Shown here piece by piece: positions 18,018 through 25,040 of a stretch of DNA of 37,382 nt. The first letter of the stretch is position 1, and every line of letters starts with the position of its first letter. The notes beneath the pieces were generated by a model. That model made no database searches and was not told where the DNA came from. It saw nothing but the letters and a program-made list of their open reading frames with translations. The position numbers were made by a program, and so were the translations under genes. This DNA comes from an uncultured Saprospiraceae bacterium (GTDB taxonomy: Bacteria; Bacteroidota; Bacteroidia; Chitinophagales; Saprospiraceae): positions 1-37,382 of the forward strand of contig CALLWB010000122.1 of the NCBI GenBank assembly GCA_938016265.1, in the 5' to 3' direction.

Positions 18018-18689
18018 CTAATTAGCTTCCAAAAAGGCATCAATGACTTTTTTATTTTTTTCTTTTAGTAAAACGAAGGTTTCTTCATTTTCATAACTCA
18101 GGTAGTAGGCCATCCAGACTAGTCGTTGTTTTACTAACATCCCGTTTATGGTCATGGCTAATGTATAGGAGTCGGCTTCATTGGGCGTGCTGTATTTGGT
18201 AAGCATGACATAGGTGAACGATTGGTCATTGACTTTGTAGTTTTCAATCATGGTAGGCACGCCAATCTCAATGTTTAACTCATCTGAAAGCGTCTCTCCA
18301 ATTATTTCCTCCCAGTTTTTTTGAATAAAGTTGGCGCCAATGATCGTACTCATTTCATTAAGCATGGGTTTGTCAACATCAATAGCGGCAATTTCGTTGG
18401 TTCCATAAATTTTGCAATAGTCATCAATGTTAATTTCTCCTAAGGATTCTCTTTTTCCATAGGCATAGTCGTTCAGATAATAGCCTAAGACAGAATTCAT
18501 AGCTACCTCTGTGGCATCAGCAAGGTATTTGACGTTTGGGTCAAGATACGCCTCGTTCAGTCCGTCTATAACAGGAAGACAAAGCATTGTAGTACCAAAG
18601 GTGGTCTCTCTTGCACAAGTATCCACTTGCGAATATCCCTGAATGACAAAGGTTATCAGGAGGGTAAAAGCCAAGACATATTTCATCAT
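18018..18689 (-). CDS. Secreted hypothetical protein
   Basis: A 223-residue protein when the ATG at 18689 (MMKYVLAF) is used; an upstream in-frame ATG at 18725 would put 12 charged/polar residues before the signal peptide and is less likely. The signal peptide covers about residues 1-20, ending in QGYSQ. The mature part contains two Cys near its start (CARETTFGTTMLC) and mixed alpha/beta character. I do not recognise a family. It lies downstream of gldG on the same strand, with a 190-bp gap, and may be a separate transcript. Confidence 0.55.
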   Translation of the reverse strand: MMKYVLAFTLLITFVIQGYSQVDTCARETTFGTTMLCLPVIDGLNEAYLDPNVKYLADATEVAMNSVLGYYLNDYAYGKRESLGEINIDDYCKIYGTNEIAAIDVDKPMLNEMSTIIGANFIQKNWEEIIGETLSDELNIEIGVPTMIENYKVNDQSFTYVMLTKYSTPNEADSYTLAMTINGMLVKQRLVWMAYYLSYENEETFVLLKEKNKKVIDAFLEAN

Positions 18690-18879
18690 TGTATGGTTCT
18701 TTTGAGAAGTAAAGATACAAAACATAGCGCTCGTGTATTTCCGCGACGAAAAATTAATAGAAATGGCTGGTGTTTATTGGCAAACCTCAATAAACTAACT
18801 CCTAGGAATGAAAAAAATAGAATTCCCGAACGAAAAGTTAATAGGAAAAAACTGCACCAATTACTTCAACAACAGATAA

Positions 18880-20574
18880 TCAAGCATACCGCCGCTGTCG
18901 AAAATACCGATACCCAAACCCAAACAACATCAATAAAATCAAAGGAATGACAATATTAACAACCTGCCATTTCAAACTTTCTGCAGTTGCCTTTTCTTTA
19001 TTGAGCATGCGCAACTTGACTTCTTTAGACCGCGAAGCAATCAAACCTGAATCGTCGATCAATCCTTCTACCGCATTGAGGGCAAAATCTTTGTTGGCGA
19101 ACGTGTAGCGTTCGTATAGATTGAACCCTAGTGGTTCTAATTCTTTCTTTTGGTGATTGATGCCGTTTCGAATGATATCTCCATCACCAACGACTAGCAT
19201 TTTGGTGTATACACTTTTATTTTTGTGGGTTTGCCCAAGGGCCTCCAACCCAGATTTCATTTCTTCACTTACCCGGTTTTCGTAAGCGGAAGGAAAGGTG
19301 CCTTCGAGCAAGACTGCTACCGGTAAATTAGGTTTATTAAAACGTTCTTTGTCTGGGGCGTATCTCAATATTTCGAAGGAGAGCCGTACGGGTGGGCGCT
19401 GTACTCTGGAAAATTCAGAAGTCCTTAGTAAAATGGTCTTTTTGACCGATGTTTTAGTCCGAACTGTATCAATGGTATTTGCAAAATTGAAGTCAATACC
19501 GTCCAGATTGTTGACGATCGGATGGTCGCTGTCTGGGACGATAATCGGGCTGTAAAACCAGTTTTTTAAGTCGAACTGTGGTTGGTTGCCCATCATACCA
19601 ATTTGTAGTGGAATTTTGCTGCATTGCAGGTCGTTTACCATTTCCGGGTTGACTTTAAACCCGTATTTAAACCAGATATCTTCGAGATTGAGGCCGTAGT
19701 CTACTGCCAGGTATTCAGGGCGACTGCGCAAGCTGTCCAGACTAGCAGAAAACCGGTCGATCAACCACATGATTCGGCCACCATTCATGGCAAATTGATC
19801 GATCATGTACTTGTGTTTTTCGGAGTACGGCCCTCTTGGTTTTGCGACCACGATGAGTTTTATTTGATCAGAAATAACGGTGATGCTGTCGAGGTTGATG
19901 CGAGCAATGTCGTAAAATTCAGAAACAGCCTCTTCGAACTTGGCGGTTTCGTAGTTAAACAATTCGCCGTGGCCTTCGATGATTGCGATTTTATGCTTGG
20001 CAATGGTTTGCATTTTTTTGATCGCGTTGGTCAGTTTGTATTCCAGGAGACTGACGGAGTTGTTGAGGACGACCTGCGGAGGAATTCCTGGTTGGTTGTT
20101 TTCTAGTAGTTTTACAACGCGTTCTCTGTTTTTGTAGCGAACAAATACCGCAGGGTAAATCAGTTTTTCCTTTGATTCCTTATCCCCTTTCACCTGAAGA
20201 TTGACGGGTAAAATCCCTCTTTCTTTCAATGCTTTTTGGGTGTCTCGTACTTGCTCAGGGGTACCTGCCAACGGATCAACAAATTGATATTGCACATTCC
20301 CCGAAAGGGACCTAAAATCGTCTAATATATCTTTCAGTGAATTCTTGAGACGCATAAAACCTGCGGGAAATTCTCCTTCAAGGAATACTTCTATATAAAC
20401 GATGTCGTCGAGCTCCGACATCAAATTTTTGGTAGCAGGAGTCAGGGTGTATCGCTTGTCTTCTGTAAGATCGAGATGACCATAGAAGAAGTTAGCCACT
20501 ACATTTATGAAAAAAAGAACGCCTAGCACGAGCGCCAGTTGGATTAGTGATTTACTTTTATTTGATGAACTCAT
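18880..20574 (-). CDS. gldG: Gliding-motility ABC transporter auxiliary protein GldG
   Basis: GldG is the large extracytoplasmic component of the GldAFG ABC transporter, needed for gliding in Flavobacterium. The 564-residue product has one membrane helix near each end (about residues 11-29 and 537-556) with an extracytoplasmic domain between them. The opening VANFFYGHLDLTEDKRYTLT and the PVNLQVKGDKESKEK region are typical of GldG/ABC-type uncharacterised proteins. It follows gldF with a 35-bp gap. The substrate and the mechanism by which this transporter supports motility or T9SS are unresolved for the family. Confidence 0.93.
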   Translation of the reverse strand: MSSSNKSKSLIQLALVLGVLFFINVVANFFYGHLDLTEDKRYTLTPATKNLMSELDDIVYIEVFLEGEFPAGFMRLKNSLKDILDDFRSLSGNVQYQFVDPLAGTPEQVRDTQKALKERGILPVNLQVKGDKESKEKLIYPAVFVRYKNRERVVKLLENNQPGIPPQVVLNNSVSLLEYKLTNAIKKMQTIAKHKIAIIEGHGELFNYETAKFEEAVSEFYDIARINLDSITVISDQIKLIVVAKPRGPYSEKHKYMIDQFAMNGGRIMWLIDRFSASLDSLRSRPEYLAVDYGLNLEDIWFKYGFKVNPEMVNDLQCSKIPLQIGMMGNQPQFDLKNWFYSPIIVPDSDHPIVNNLDGIDFNFANTIDTVRTKTSVKKTILLRTSEFSRVQRPPVRLSFEILRYAPDKERFNKPNLPVAVLLEGTFPSAYENRVSEEMKSGLEALGQTHKNKSVYTKMLVVGDGDIIRNGINHQKKELEPLGFNLYERYTFANKDFALNAVEGLIDDSGLIASRSKEVKLRMLNKEKATAESLKWQVVNIVIPLILLMLFGFGYRYFRQRRYA

Positions 20575-20609
20575 TAATATTATTCTAAATGATAAATGCA
20601 GGATACCAA

Positions 20610-21338
20610 CTACCAGCTTCTTCTACCTAGTGAAGTTTTGGTGAGCATAATAAATCCAGTAATAAATGTGAGAAAATAGATCAAATCGCGAGAGTCAATC
20701 GCCCCTCTGCTCAATAAATTGTAGTGATAATTGATGCCAAACAACTCAATAATGTGATCGCCACCCGTACCAATGAAAAGTCCACTCAATAAATCAAACA
20801 CCATATAAAATAAGAAGCAAAGAAAGATACCCATCACAAAGGCCTCAATCTGATTGCCTGTGATCGAAGAGGCAAACAAACCAATCGACACAAAAGCACC
20901 AGCCAGCAAAATCAATCCGATGTACGACCCACTGACTTCCCCAGCATCAATATTGCCAGGAGGAGCACCCAACACGCTAACGGTATAGTAATAAATCAAT
21001 GTAGGAACCAAGGCAAAAATAACAAGGAGCCAATTGGCAAAAAACTTGCCCAGGATGATCTGTAAGTCAGTTATCGGTCTCGTAGCAAGCAGCTCGATCG
21101 TGCCCGATTGCATCTCCTCCGCAAAGGATCGCATCGTAATGGCCGGGATCAGAAAGCAAAAAATCCAGGGCGCCATTTCAAACAGCTGATTGAGGGTCGC
21201 GTAGCCAAATTGCAAAACGCTATACTCCGGGAATACCCACATAAACGCCCCCATCAACACGAGGAAAACGCCAATCACAATGTATCCGATCAGGGAACTA
21301 AAAAAGGAATTAATTTCTTTGAGAAAAATGCTTTTCAT
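20610..21338 (-). CDS. gldF: Gliding-motility ABC transporter permease GldF
   Basis: A 242-residue ABC-2 type membrane permease with six hydrophobic helices. The MRSFAEEMQSGTIELLATRPI segment (family motif after the second helix) is characteristic of this permease family, and the start FLKEINSFFSSLIGY matches GldF. It sits between an unknown secreted-protein gene and gldG, with short gaps on both sides. It should form the membrane channel driven by the GldA ATPase. Confidence 0.93.
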   Translation of the reverse strand: MKSIFLKEINSFFSSLIGYIVIGVFLVLMGAFMWVFPEYSVLQFGYATLNQLFEMAPWIFCFLIPAITMRSFAEEMQSGTIELLATRPITDLQIILGKFFANWLLVIFALVPTLIYYYTVSVLGAPPGNIDAGEVSGSYIGLILLAGAFVSIGLFASSITGNQIEAFVMGIFLCFLFYMVFDLLSGLFIGTGGDHIIELFGINYHYNLLSRGAIDSRDLIYFLTFITGFIMLTKTSLGRRSW

Positions 21339-21349
21339 TTTATTGATTA

Positions 21350-22054
21350 CTAGTTATTCTGATTATTCGTTTTAATATAAAAGGGATTTCTGTCGTTGAA
21401 AATAAACAATGATTTATACAATCGATTGCGTGCTTCCTGCTCCGACAGTTCTGCCAACGTTTTGTATAGTCCGTGGTCTTGTTCCTTGATCAACTTCAGA
21501 AAATTGTACAACTCGTAGTCGACTACTGTTCCTGACTCCAGCATTATTATTTTCTTCAGCAACACAGGTTTGATTTCTTCCACTTCATGGACACGAACGA
21601 GTGCGCCGGTGCTCGGATTGAAGATATTCATAGGGACGATTTCCTTCCGGAAGGCTTCAAAATATAGATAGTTGAGTTGTCCTTTTACTTGTAGTTTGAC
21701 AAAAAGGACGGGATGTTGCTCTTCTTCAGGAGTGAGCAGATGGCCGTCGAGCATGGAGTTGACATTTAGAAAGGGCTCTCCGTCTACTACGATGGCAGCG
21801 ATTTCGTCATTTTTGACAATTCTTCCATTGGTGAGGGTGAGATCGGTCAGGCGAATTTGGTATCGGTCGCCGTCAATGTGCGCTTCGGTTTTTACGCCAG
21901 CCCAACTGCATAATGGGTTGTTTGACGTCAGGTTTTCCAACTGAAGGTACACACCATTTTCAAATTTGAAGTCATTGGTAAGTGCTATTTGCGCTTCCCC
22001 CTTCAAACAGAAGGCAAGCAAACAAAAAGTAATATGATACACTAAGTTTTTCAA
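21350..22054 (-). CDS. Unknown secreted protein encoded inside the gldA-gldF-gldG cluster
   Basis: A 234-residue protein with a signal peptide (about residues 1-21, ending GEAQ). The mature protein is beta-rich, with few Cys, and shows no motif I recognise. It is placed 29 bp downstream of gldA and 11 bp upstream of gldF, so it is almost certainly part of the same transcript. That makes it a candidate periplasmic or surface partner of the GldAFG transporter or of gliding, by context only. Confidence 0.65.
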   Translation of the reverse strand: MKNLVYHITFCLLAFCLKGEAQIALTNDFKFENGVYLQLENLTSNNPLCSWAGVKTEAHIDGDRYQIRLTDLTLTNGRIVKNDEIAAIVVDGEPFLNVNSMLDGHLLTPEEEQHPVLFVKLQVKGQLNYLYFEAFRKEIVPMNIFNPSTGALVRVHEVEEIKPVLLKKIIMLESGTVVDYELYNFLKLIKEQDHGLYKTLAELSEQEARNRLYKSLFIFNDRNPFYIKTNNQNN

Positions 22055-22083
22055 ATTCGGAGTTTCATTTATTATGATGATAA

Positions 22084-22992
22084 TTATCCTTTTGTCAATT
22101 GATGGAATACATCTTCTACACTTGACAGTTCTCGTTTCATTTCTAGTATAGTCAACTTATTCGCTACAGCAAAATCAAAAATTTCTTCTCGTACATCGTT
22201 GTCCGATCCACTGGAAATTCGCCATCGAAATTCGTCTTCTGCTTGTATTTCCTTGATATTTTTAATGCCTAGCAGTTGATTTTTATGGACTTTCTGTTTG
22301 AACTGAACCGTTATTATATTCTGACCAGCCACTTTTTGACGGAGTATATCAATTGGGTCGTCTGCTACAATTTTGCCTTGATTGATAATGAGCACCCGAT
22401 CGCAAACTGCTTGTACCTCCTGCATGATATGTGTGGAGAAGATCACTGTTTTCTCTTTTCCTACTTCTTTGATCAAATTTCGGATGTCTACCAACTGATT
22501 GGGGTCTAGACCGGATGTTGGTTCGTCGAGAATCAGTACATCGGGATTGTGGATCATGGCTTGTGCCAGGCCAACTCGTTGTCGGTATCCTTTGGAGAGG
22601 GCGCCGATTAGTTTTCGTTGTTCTAAGCCGAGTCCGGTCATTTCGATCAGTTCGTCAATGCGTTTTTTCTTATTGTTGATTTTGTGCAGGCCAGCGACGA
22701 AGCCGAGGTATTCTCGGACGTACATGTCTTTGTATAGTGGATTGTGTTCTGGGAGGTAGCCAATTTTTTCATTGACAGCAATCGGATCGGAGTTGGTGTC
22801 GTACCCGCAAACGGTGGCTGTGCCTTCTGTTTGGGGGATGAAGGCCGTGATGATCTTCATGGTAGTGGTCTTTCCAGCACCGTTGGGGCCTAGAAAACCG
22901 AGGACTTCTCCCTGTTTTGCTTCGAAAGTGACTTGATCTACTGCTCGTTGGGTGCCGTATATTTTTGTCAACCCGTTTACCTTTACTGACAT
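22084..22992 (-). CDS. gldA: Gliding-motility ABC transporter ATP-binding protein GldA
   Basis: A 302-residue ABC ATPase. Walker A is GPNGAGKTTT (about residues 34-43), the Q-loop lies near YLPEHNPLY, the signature is LSKGYRQRVGLAQ, Walker B is VLILDEPTSGLD, and the switch His is in FSTHIMQEV. The C-terminal part (after about residue 215) is the accessory domain of the GldA/Nod-type subfamily. It is the first gene of the cluster. In Flavobacterium johnsoniae gldA is, as far as I recall, separate from gldFG; here all are together. A large palindrome lies 53 bp upstream of its start. Confidence 0.95.
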   Translation of the reverse strand: MSVKVNGLTKIYGTQRAVDQVTFEAKQGEVLGFLGPNGAGKTTTMKIITAFIPQTEGTATVCGYDTNSDPIAVNEKIGYLPEHNPLYKDMYVREYLGFVAGLHKINNKKKRIDELIEMTGLGLEQRKLIGALSKGYRQRVGLAQAMIHNPDVLILDEPTSGLDPNQLVDIRNLIKEVGKEKTVIFSTHIMQEVQAVCDRVLIINQGKIVADDPIDILRQKVAGQNIITVQFKQKVHKNQLLGIKNIKEIQAEDEFRWRISSGSDNDVREEIFDFAVANKLTILEMKRELSSVEDVFHQLTKG

Positions 22993-23045
22993 CTATGTGA
23001 TTGTTGTTTGTTTGTGTATCGCTGTCTCGTGTAGACCTTCTATTC

Positions 23046-23224
23046 AACCCAATTCATGCAATAGAAAATTCATTTTATGCTGAAACCTCTGCAAAACTGC
23101 GCACGTCCGTCAATTTTGATTCTCCCCGTAATCTGACTACGTCTGCGAGTCAAAATCACCGTAGAGCGCACATTTTTATTGAGTTTTCAACCTAAAACAA
23201 ACTTCCTGTTGCATGAATTGGGTT
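23046..23224. repeat. 179-bp concentric palindrome (MITE-like or large leader hairpin)
   Basis: The outer arms AACCCAATTCATGCAA (23046-23061) and its exact reverse complement (23209-23224) form 16 perfect pairs, and RNA could add three more. Further complementary pairs share the same centre near 23135: TGAAACCTC/GAGTTTTCA (23081-23089 with 23181-23189, one mismatch), TGCGC/GCGCA (23098-23102 with 23166-23170), ATTTTGATTC/GAGTCAAAAT (23113-23122 with 23147-23156, one G-T), and CGTA/TACG around the loop (23127-23130 with 23138-23141). No transposase and no obvious target-site duplication were seen. Confidence 0.8.
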
Positions 23225-23588
23225 TAAAAAGAACGTAAAAATAATAAATTCATTTTGTAAGGGAATTTATTTTTGTAATCTGTTGAAAAACAAAAAATAG
23301 CCTTTCATAAATTCTTTCGGAAACCTACCGCAAAAATGGGCGTGCATTTCAGTGCTCTAAGACGAATAACAGTCTATTTTACCACAGATAAAATGGATTA
23401 CTACAGTTTTTTTTACTTGGAATAGTTAAAACATTGCGTTGCCAGTAGTGAGCTGTAAATCAGCTGTCTGTTGGTTCTTGTTGTTTGCAGAGGCATTGTT
23501 TTTTAGCGTGAAAAGAATAAAATTCCATAAAAAAAGCAAAAAAACTTCTTTTTCATGAAACACTTTCAAAAAAGGCGCGTAATACATA

Positions 23589-23765
23589 TCAGAACCACGA
23601 AATAACGATTTCTAAAGGTTCTAAAATAAAAATAAATTTAGTTTAAAATAAGTTAAATAGTTCTTGTAATGACGATAGTCGGTCATTCAAGCAAGAACAA
23701 AGATTTTTGGGTTTAATAATGGAGATTGAGCGTACTATTGAAAAAGTCAGTAGTGCGCTTTTTTT
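23589..23765 (+). ncRNA. Structured RNA, copy 1 (most diverged)
   Basis: Predicted transcript of about 175 nt. Its helices are: AGAACC/GGTTCT (23591-23596 with 23617-23622) enclosing GAAAT-AACG-ATTTC (23599-23612); a closing stem GTTCTTG/CAAGAAC (23660-23666 with 23692-23698) enclosing ATGAC/GTCAT (23669-23673 with 23682-23686); then the conserved GTTTAATAATGGAGATTGAG segment; then the terminator stem GCGTACTA/TAGTGCGC (23730-23737 with 23751-23758) and seven T. The terminator stem differs from the other copies at two pairs, both compensated. Confidence 0.75.
23730..23765 (+). terminator. Intrinsic terminator of RNA copy 1
   Basis: An 8-bp stem GCGTACTA/TAGTGCGC with a 13-nt loop, followed by T7. 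The loop TTGAAAAAGTCAG differs by one base from that of the other copies. Confidence 0.8.
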
Positions 23766-23967
23766 ATTTAGATAAGTCACGAATTGTTATTAAAACGAAA
23801 ATTAGACTACCCTACCTACCTCAATTCGAAAATAAAGACGAATTCCCATAAAAAAAATCATATTACAATTAGTTGATTCGCAACACCTTGTATTCTTAAA
23901 TTTAAAAATATCAAAAAAAACATTATAAAAACGCAACAATAGAAGGCGTTTCGCGTAACATATAATC

Positions 23968-24144
23968 AAATAGGAAAACATATGAGTTTTTCCATTTCTT
24001 GAAAAGGGAAATCAAATTGAATACAAGTTTTATAATGTGTTTATAGTTCTTTGTCTTGTAAGGGCATTCAAGCAGGGAACAATAGTTTAGGTTTATAATG
24101 GAGATTGAGCGTGTTATTGAGAAAGTCAGTAACGCGCTTTTTTT
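23968..24144 (+). ncRNA. Structured RNA, copy 2
   Basis: Predicted transcript of about 175 nt. Its helices are: GGAAAA/TTTTCC (23973-23978 with 23988-23993); ATTTCT/GGAAAT (23994-23999 with 24007-24012, one wobble); a closing stem GTTCTTTG/CAGGGAAC (24046-24053 with 24073-24080, two wobbles) enclosing CTTG/CAAG (24055-24058 with 24069-24072); the conserved GTTTATAATGGAGATTGAG segment (two bases shorter than in the others); and the terminator GCGTGTTA/TAACGCGC (24109-24116 with 24130-24137) plus seven T. Confidence 0.75.
24109..24144 (+). terminator. Intrinsic terminator of RNA copy 2
   Basis: An 8-bp stem GCGTGTTA/TAACGCGC with one G-T pair, the 13-nt loop TTGAGAAAGTCAG and T7. Confidence 0.8.
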
Positions 24145-24311
24145 GTTCCAACAGATCATCAATTGTCCCTCAAAATGATCTACAAATGGCCTAAAAAAAG
24201 AAAACAATTCGCAGGCAATTGATAGTGAGCCACTTAGAAAAAAACAAGCAAATTCCATAAAAAAAAAGGAAACTAAACGCAACAACTTCAATTTCGCCCC
24301 GTAATATAATA

Positions 24312-24519
24312 ACAGAAGCGCAACACATCGCTTCTACAATTCTCAAAGGAGAATTTCAACCAAGTAATAAAAATTTCATAGTGTTATATGATCCTTGTTA
24401 AATATGGTCCGACTTTCGGTGGTCCGAATTCGGTACTAAAAGCAAGGATGAAAAATTTTGGGTTTAATAATGGAGATTGAGCGTGTTATTGAGAAAGTCA
24501 GTAACGCGCTTTTTTTTTT
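24312..24519 (+). ncRNA. Structured RNA, copy 3
   Basis: Predicted transcript of about 205 nt. Its helices are: AGAAGCG/CGCTTCT (24314-24320 with 24329-24335); ATTCTC-AAAG-GAGAAT (24339-24354); a closing stem ATCCTTG/CAAGGAT (24391-24397 with 24443-24449) enclosing two small hairpins, CCGA-CTT-TCGG (24409-24419) and CCGAATTCGG (24424-24433); the conserved segment; and the terminator GCGTGTTA/TAACGCGC (24481-24488 with 24502-24509) followed by ten T. Confidence 0.8.
24481..24519 (+). terminator. Intrinsic terminator of RNA copy 3
   Basis: The same stem and loop as copy 2, followed by T10. Confidence 0.8.
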
Positions 24520-24647
24520 CCAACAGATCATCAATTGTCCAGAAAATGATCGACAAATGGCCTAAAGAAAGAAAACAACGTGCAGGCAATTGATAGTGAG
24601 TCACTTAGAAAAAAACAAGCAAATTCCATCAAAAAAAAGGAAACTAA

Positions 24648-24681
24648 ACGCAACAACTTCAATTTCACCCCGTAATATAAT
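24648..24681 (+). promoter_or_regulatory. Candidate promoter of RNA copy 4 (repeated in copies 2 and 3)
   Basis: ACGCAACAA at 24648 is followed 23 bp later by CGTAATATAAT (24671-24681), just before the first hairpin. The same pair with identical 23-bp spacing occurs at 23931/23954 and 24277/24300. Copy 1 keeps only CGTAATACATAT (23578). Because each copy ends in its own terminator, a promoter inside each unit is expected; this conserved pair is the best candidate, though it is not the usual TAnnTTTG type. Confidence 0.45.
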
Positions 24682-24682
24682 A

Positions 24683-24886
24683 ACAGAAGCGCAACACATC
24701 GCTTCTACAATTTTCAAAGGAGAATTTCAACCAAGTAATAAAAATTTCATAGTGTTATATGATCCTTGTTAAATATGGTCCGACTTTCGGTGGTCCGACT
24801 TCGGTACTAAAAGCAAGGATGAAAAATTTTGGGTTTAATAATGGAGATTGAGCGTGTTATTGAGAAAGTCAGTAACGCGCTTTTTT
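24683..24886 (+). ncRNA. Structured RNA, copy 4
   Basis: Nearly identical to copy 3. Its helices are AGAAGCG/CGCTTCT (24685-24691 with 24700-24706), ATTTTC-AAAG-GAGAAT (24710-24725), the closing stem ATCCTTG/CAAGGAT (24762-24768 with 24814-24820) and the terminator stem 24852-24859 with 24873-24880, followed by six T. The C-to-T change at 24713 relative to copy 3 turns a C-G pair into T-G and so keeps the hairpin. The inner palindrome is CCGACTTCGG here instead of CCGAATTCGG. Confidence 0.8.
24852..24886 (+). terminator. Intrinsic terminator of RNA copy 4
   Basis: The same stem and loop as copy 2, followed by T6. Confidence 0.8.
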
Positions 24887-25040
24887 ATTGGAAATAATAC
24901 AATTTTCGACTAGTTAACCCGCCAACTTGCTCCTAGCGTGTGCTATCCTTTGCGGACAAACCCGCTACAAAAAGAAGCAAATAAATTAGGGAAGAGCGTA
25001 TCGTTTTACGGGTAAAGACTGCAGTAATTTGCAAATCAGG

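Larger units (their letters stand above)
23521..24886 (+). repeat. Four-copy tandem array of structured-RNA units
   Basis: The unit is repeated four times, with the conserved segment ATGGAGATTGAGCG starting at 23719, 24098, 24470 and 24841 (spacing 379, 372, 371). Each unit also carries an upstream box AATTCC(C)AT followed by an A-run (23521, 23841, 24251, 24622) and a CGTAA box (23578, 23954, 24300, 24671). The last two full periods, 24098-24469 and 24470-24840, differ at only about 14 positions by eye. The first two units are strongly diverged but keep the same order of elements. Confidence 0.9.
22993..25040. other. 2-kb gene-free region with a palindrome and a tandem RNA array
   Basis: No protein gene is supported between gldA and the barrel-like gene at 25041; both neighbours are on the minus strand. 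The region contains the 179-bp palindrome (23046-23224), about 350 bp of AT-rich sequence with nothing clear except a small AGCTG/CAGCT hairpin around 23450, the four-copy structured RNA array (23521-24886), and about 150 bp of unassigned sequence up to 25040. Confidence 0.75.

Noticed and set aside
22769-23047. 92-residue minus-strand frame upstream of gldA
   Set aside because: It overlaps the well-supported gldA N-terminus in another frame and has the composition of a shadow.
23001-23195. 64-residue plus-strand frame in the palindrome
   Set aside because: It lies within the inverted-repeat element and has no coding signature.
23923-24291. 122-residue minus-strand frame across copy 2
   Set aside because: It is antisense to the terminator and poly-T/A tracts, of low complexity, with no recognisable domain; not preserved in the sibling copies.
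24590-24772. 60-residue frame (TTG start) inside the fourth unit
   Set aside because: The equivalent frame in the third unit has an in-frame TAA, it is absent from the diverged units, and the segment contains the hairpins of the RNA.
23521-24886. CRISPR array
   Set aside because: The repeats are ~370 bp and directly adjacent without spacer structure, and there are no cas genes.
23521-24886. Retron or diversity-generating element
   Set aside because: No reverse transcriptase or template/variable repeat pair is present in the window.
23719-24900. Micro-ORF in every RNA copy starting ATGGAGATTGAG (reads MEIERVIEKVSNALF...)
   Set aside because: It could be an amphipathic peptide, but it runs through the terminator hairpin and T-run, has different C-termini in each copy and no clear ribosome binding site. 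Its main amino-acid changes in copy 1 fall exactly at compensated stem pairs, so RNA structure explains the conservation better.
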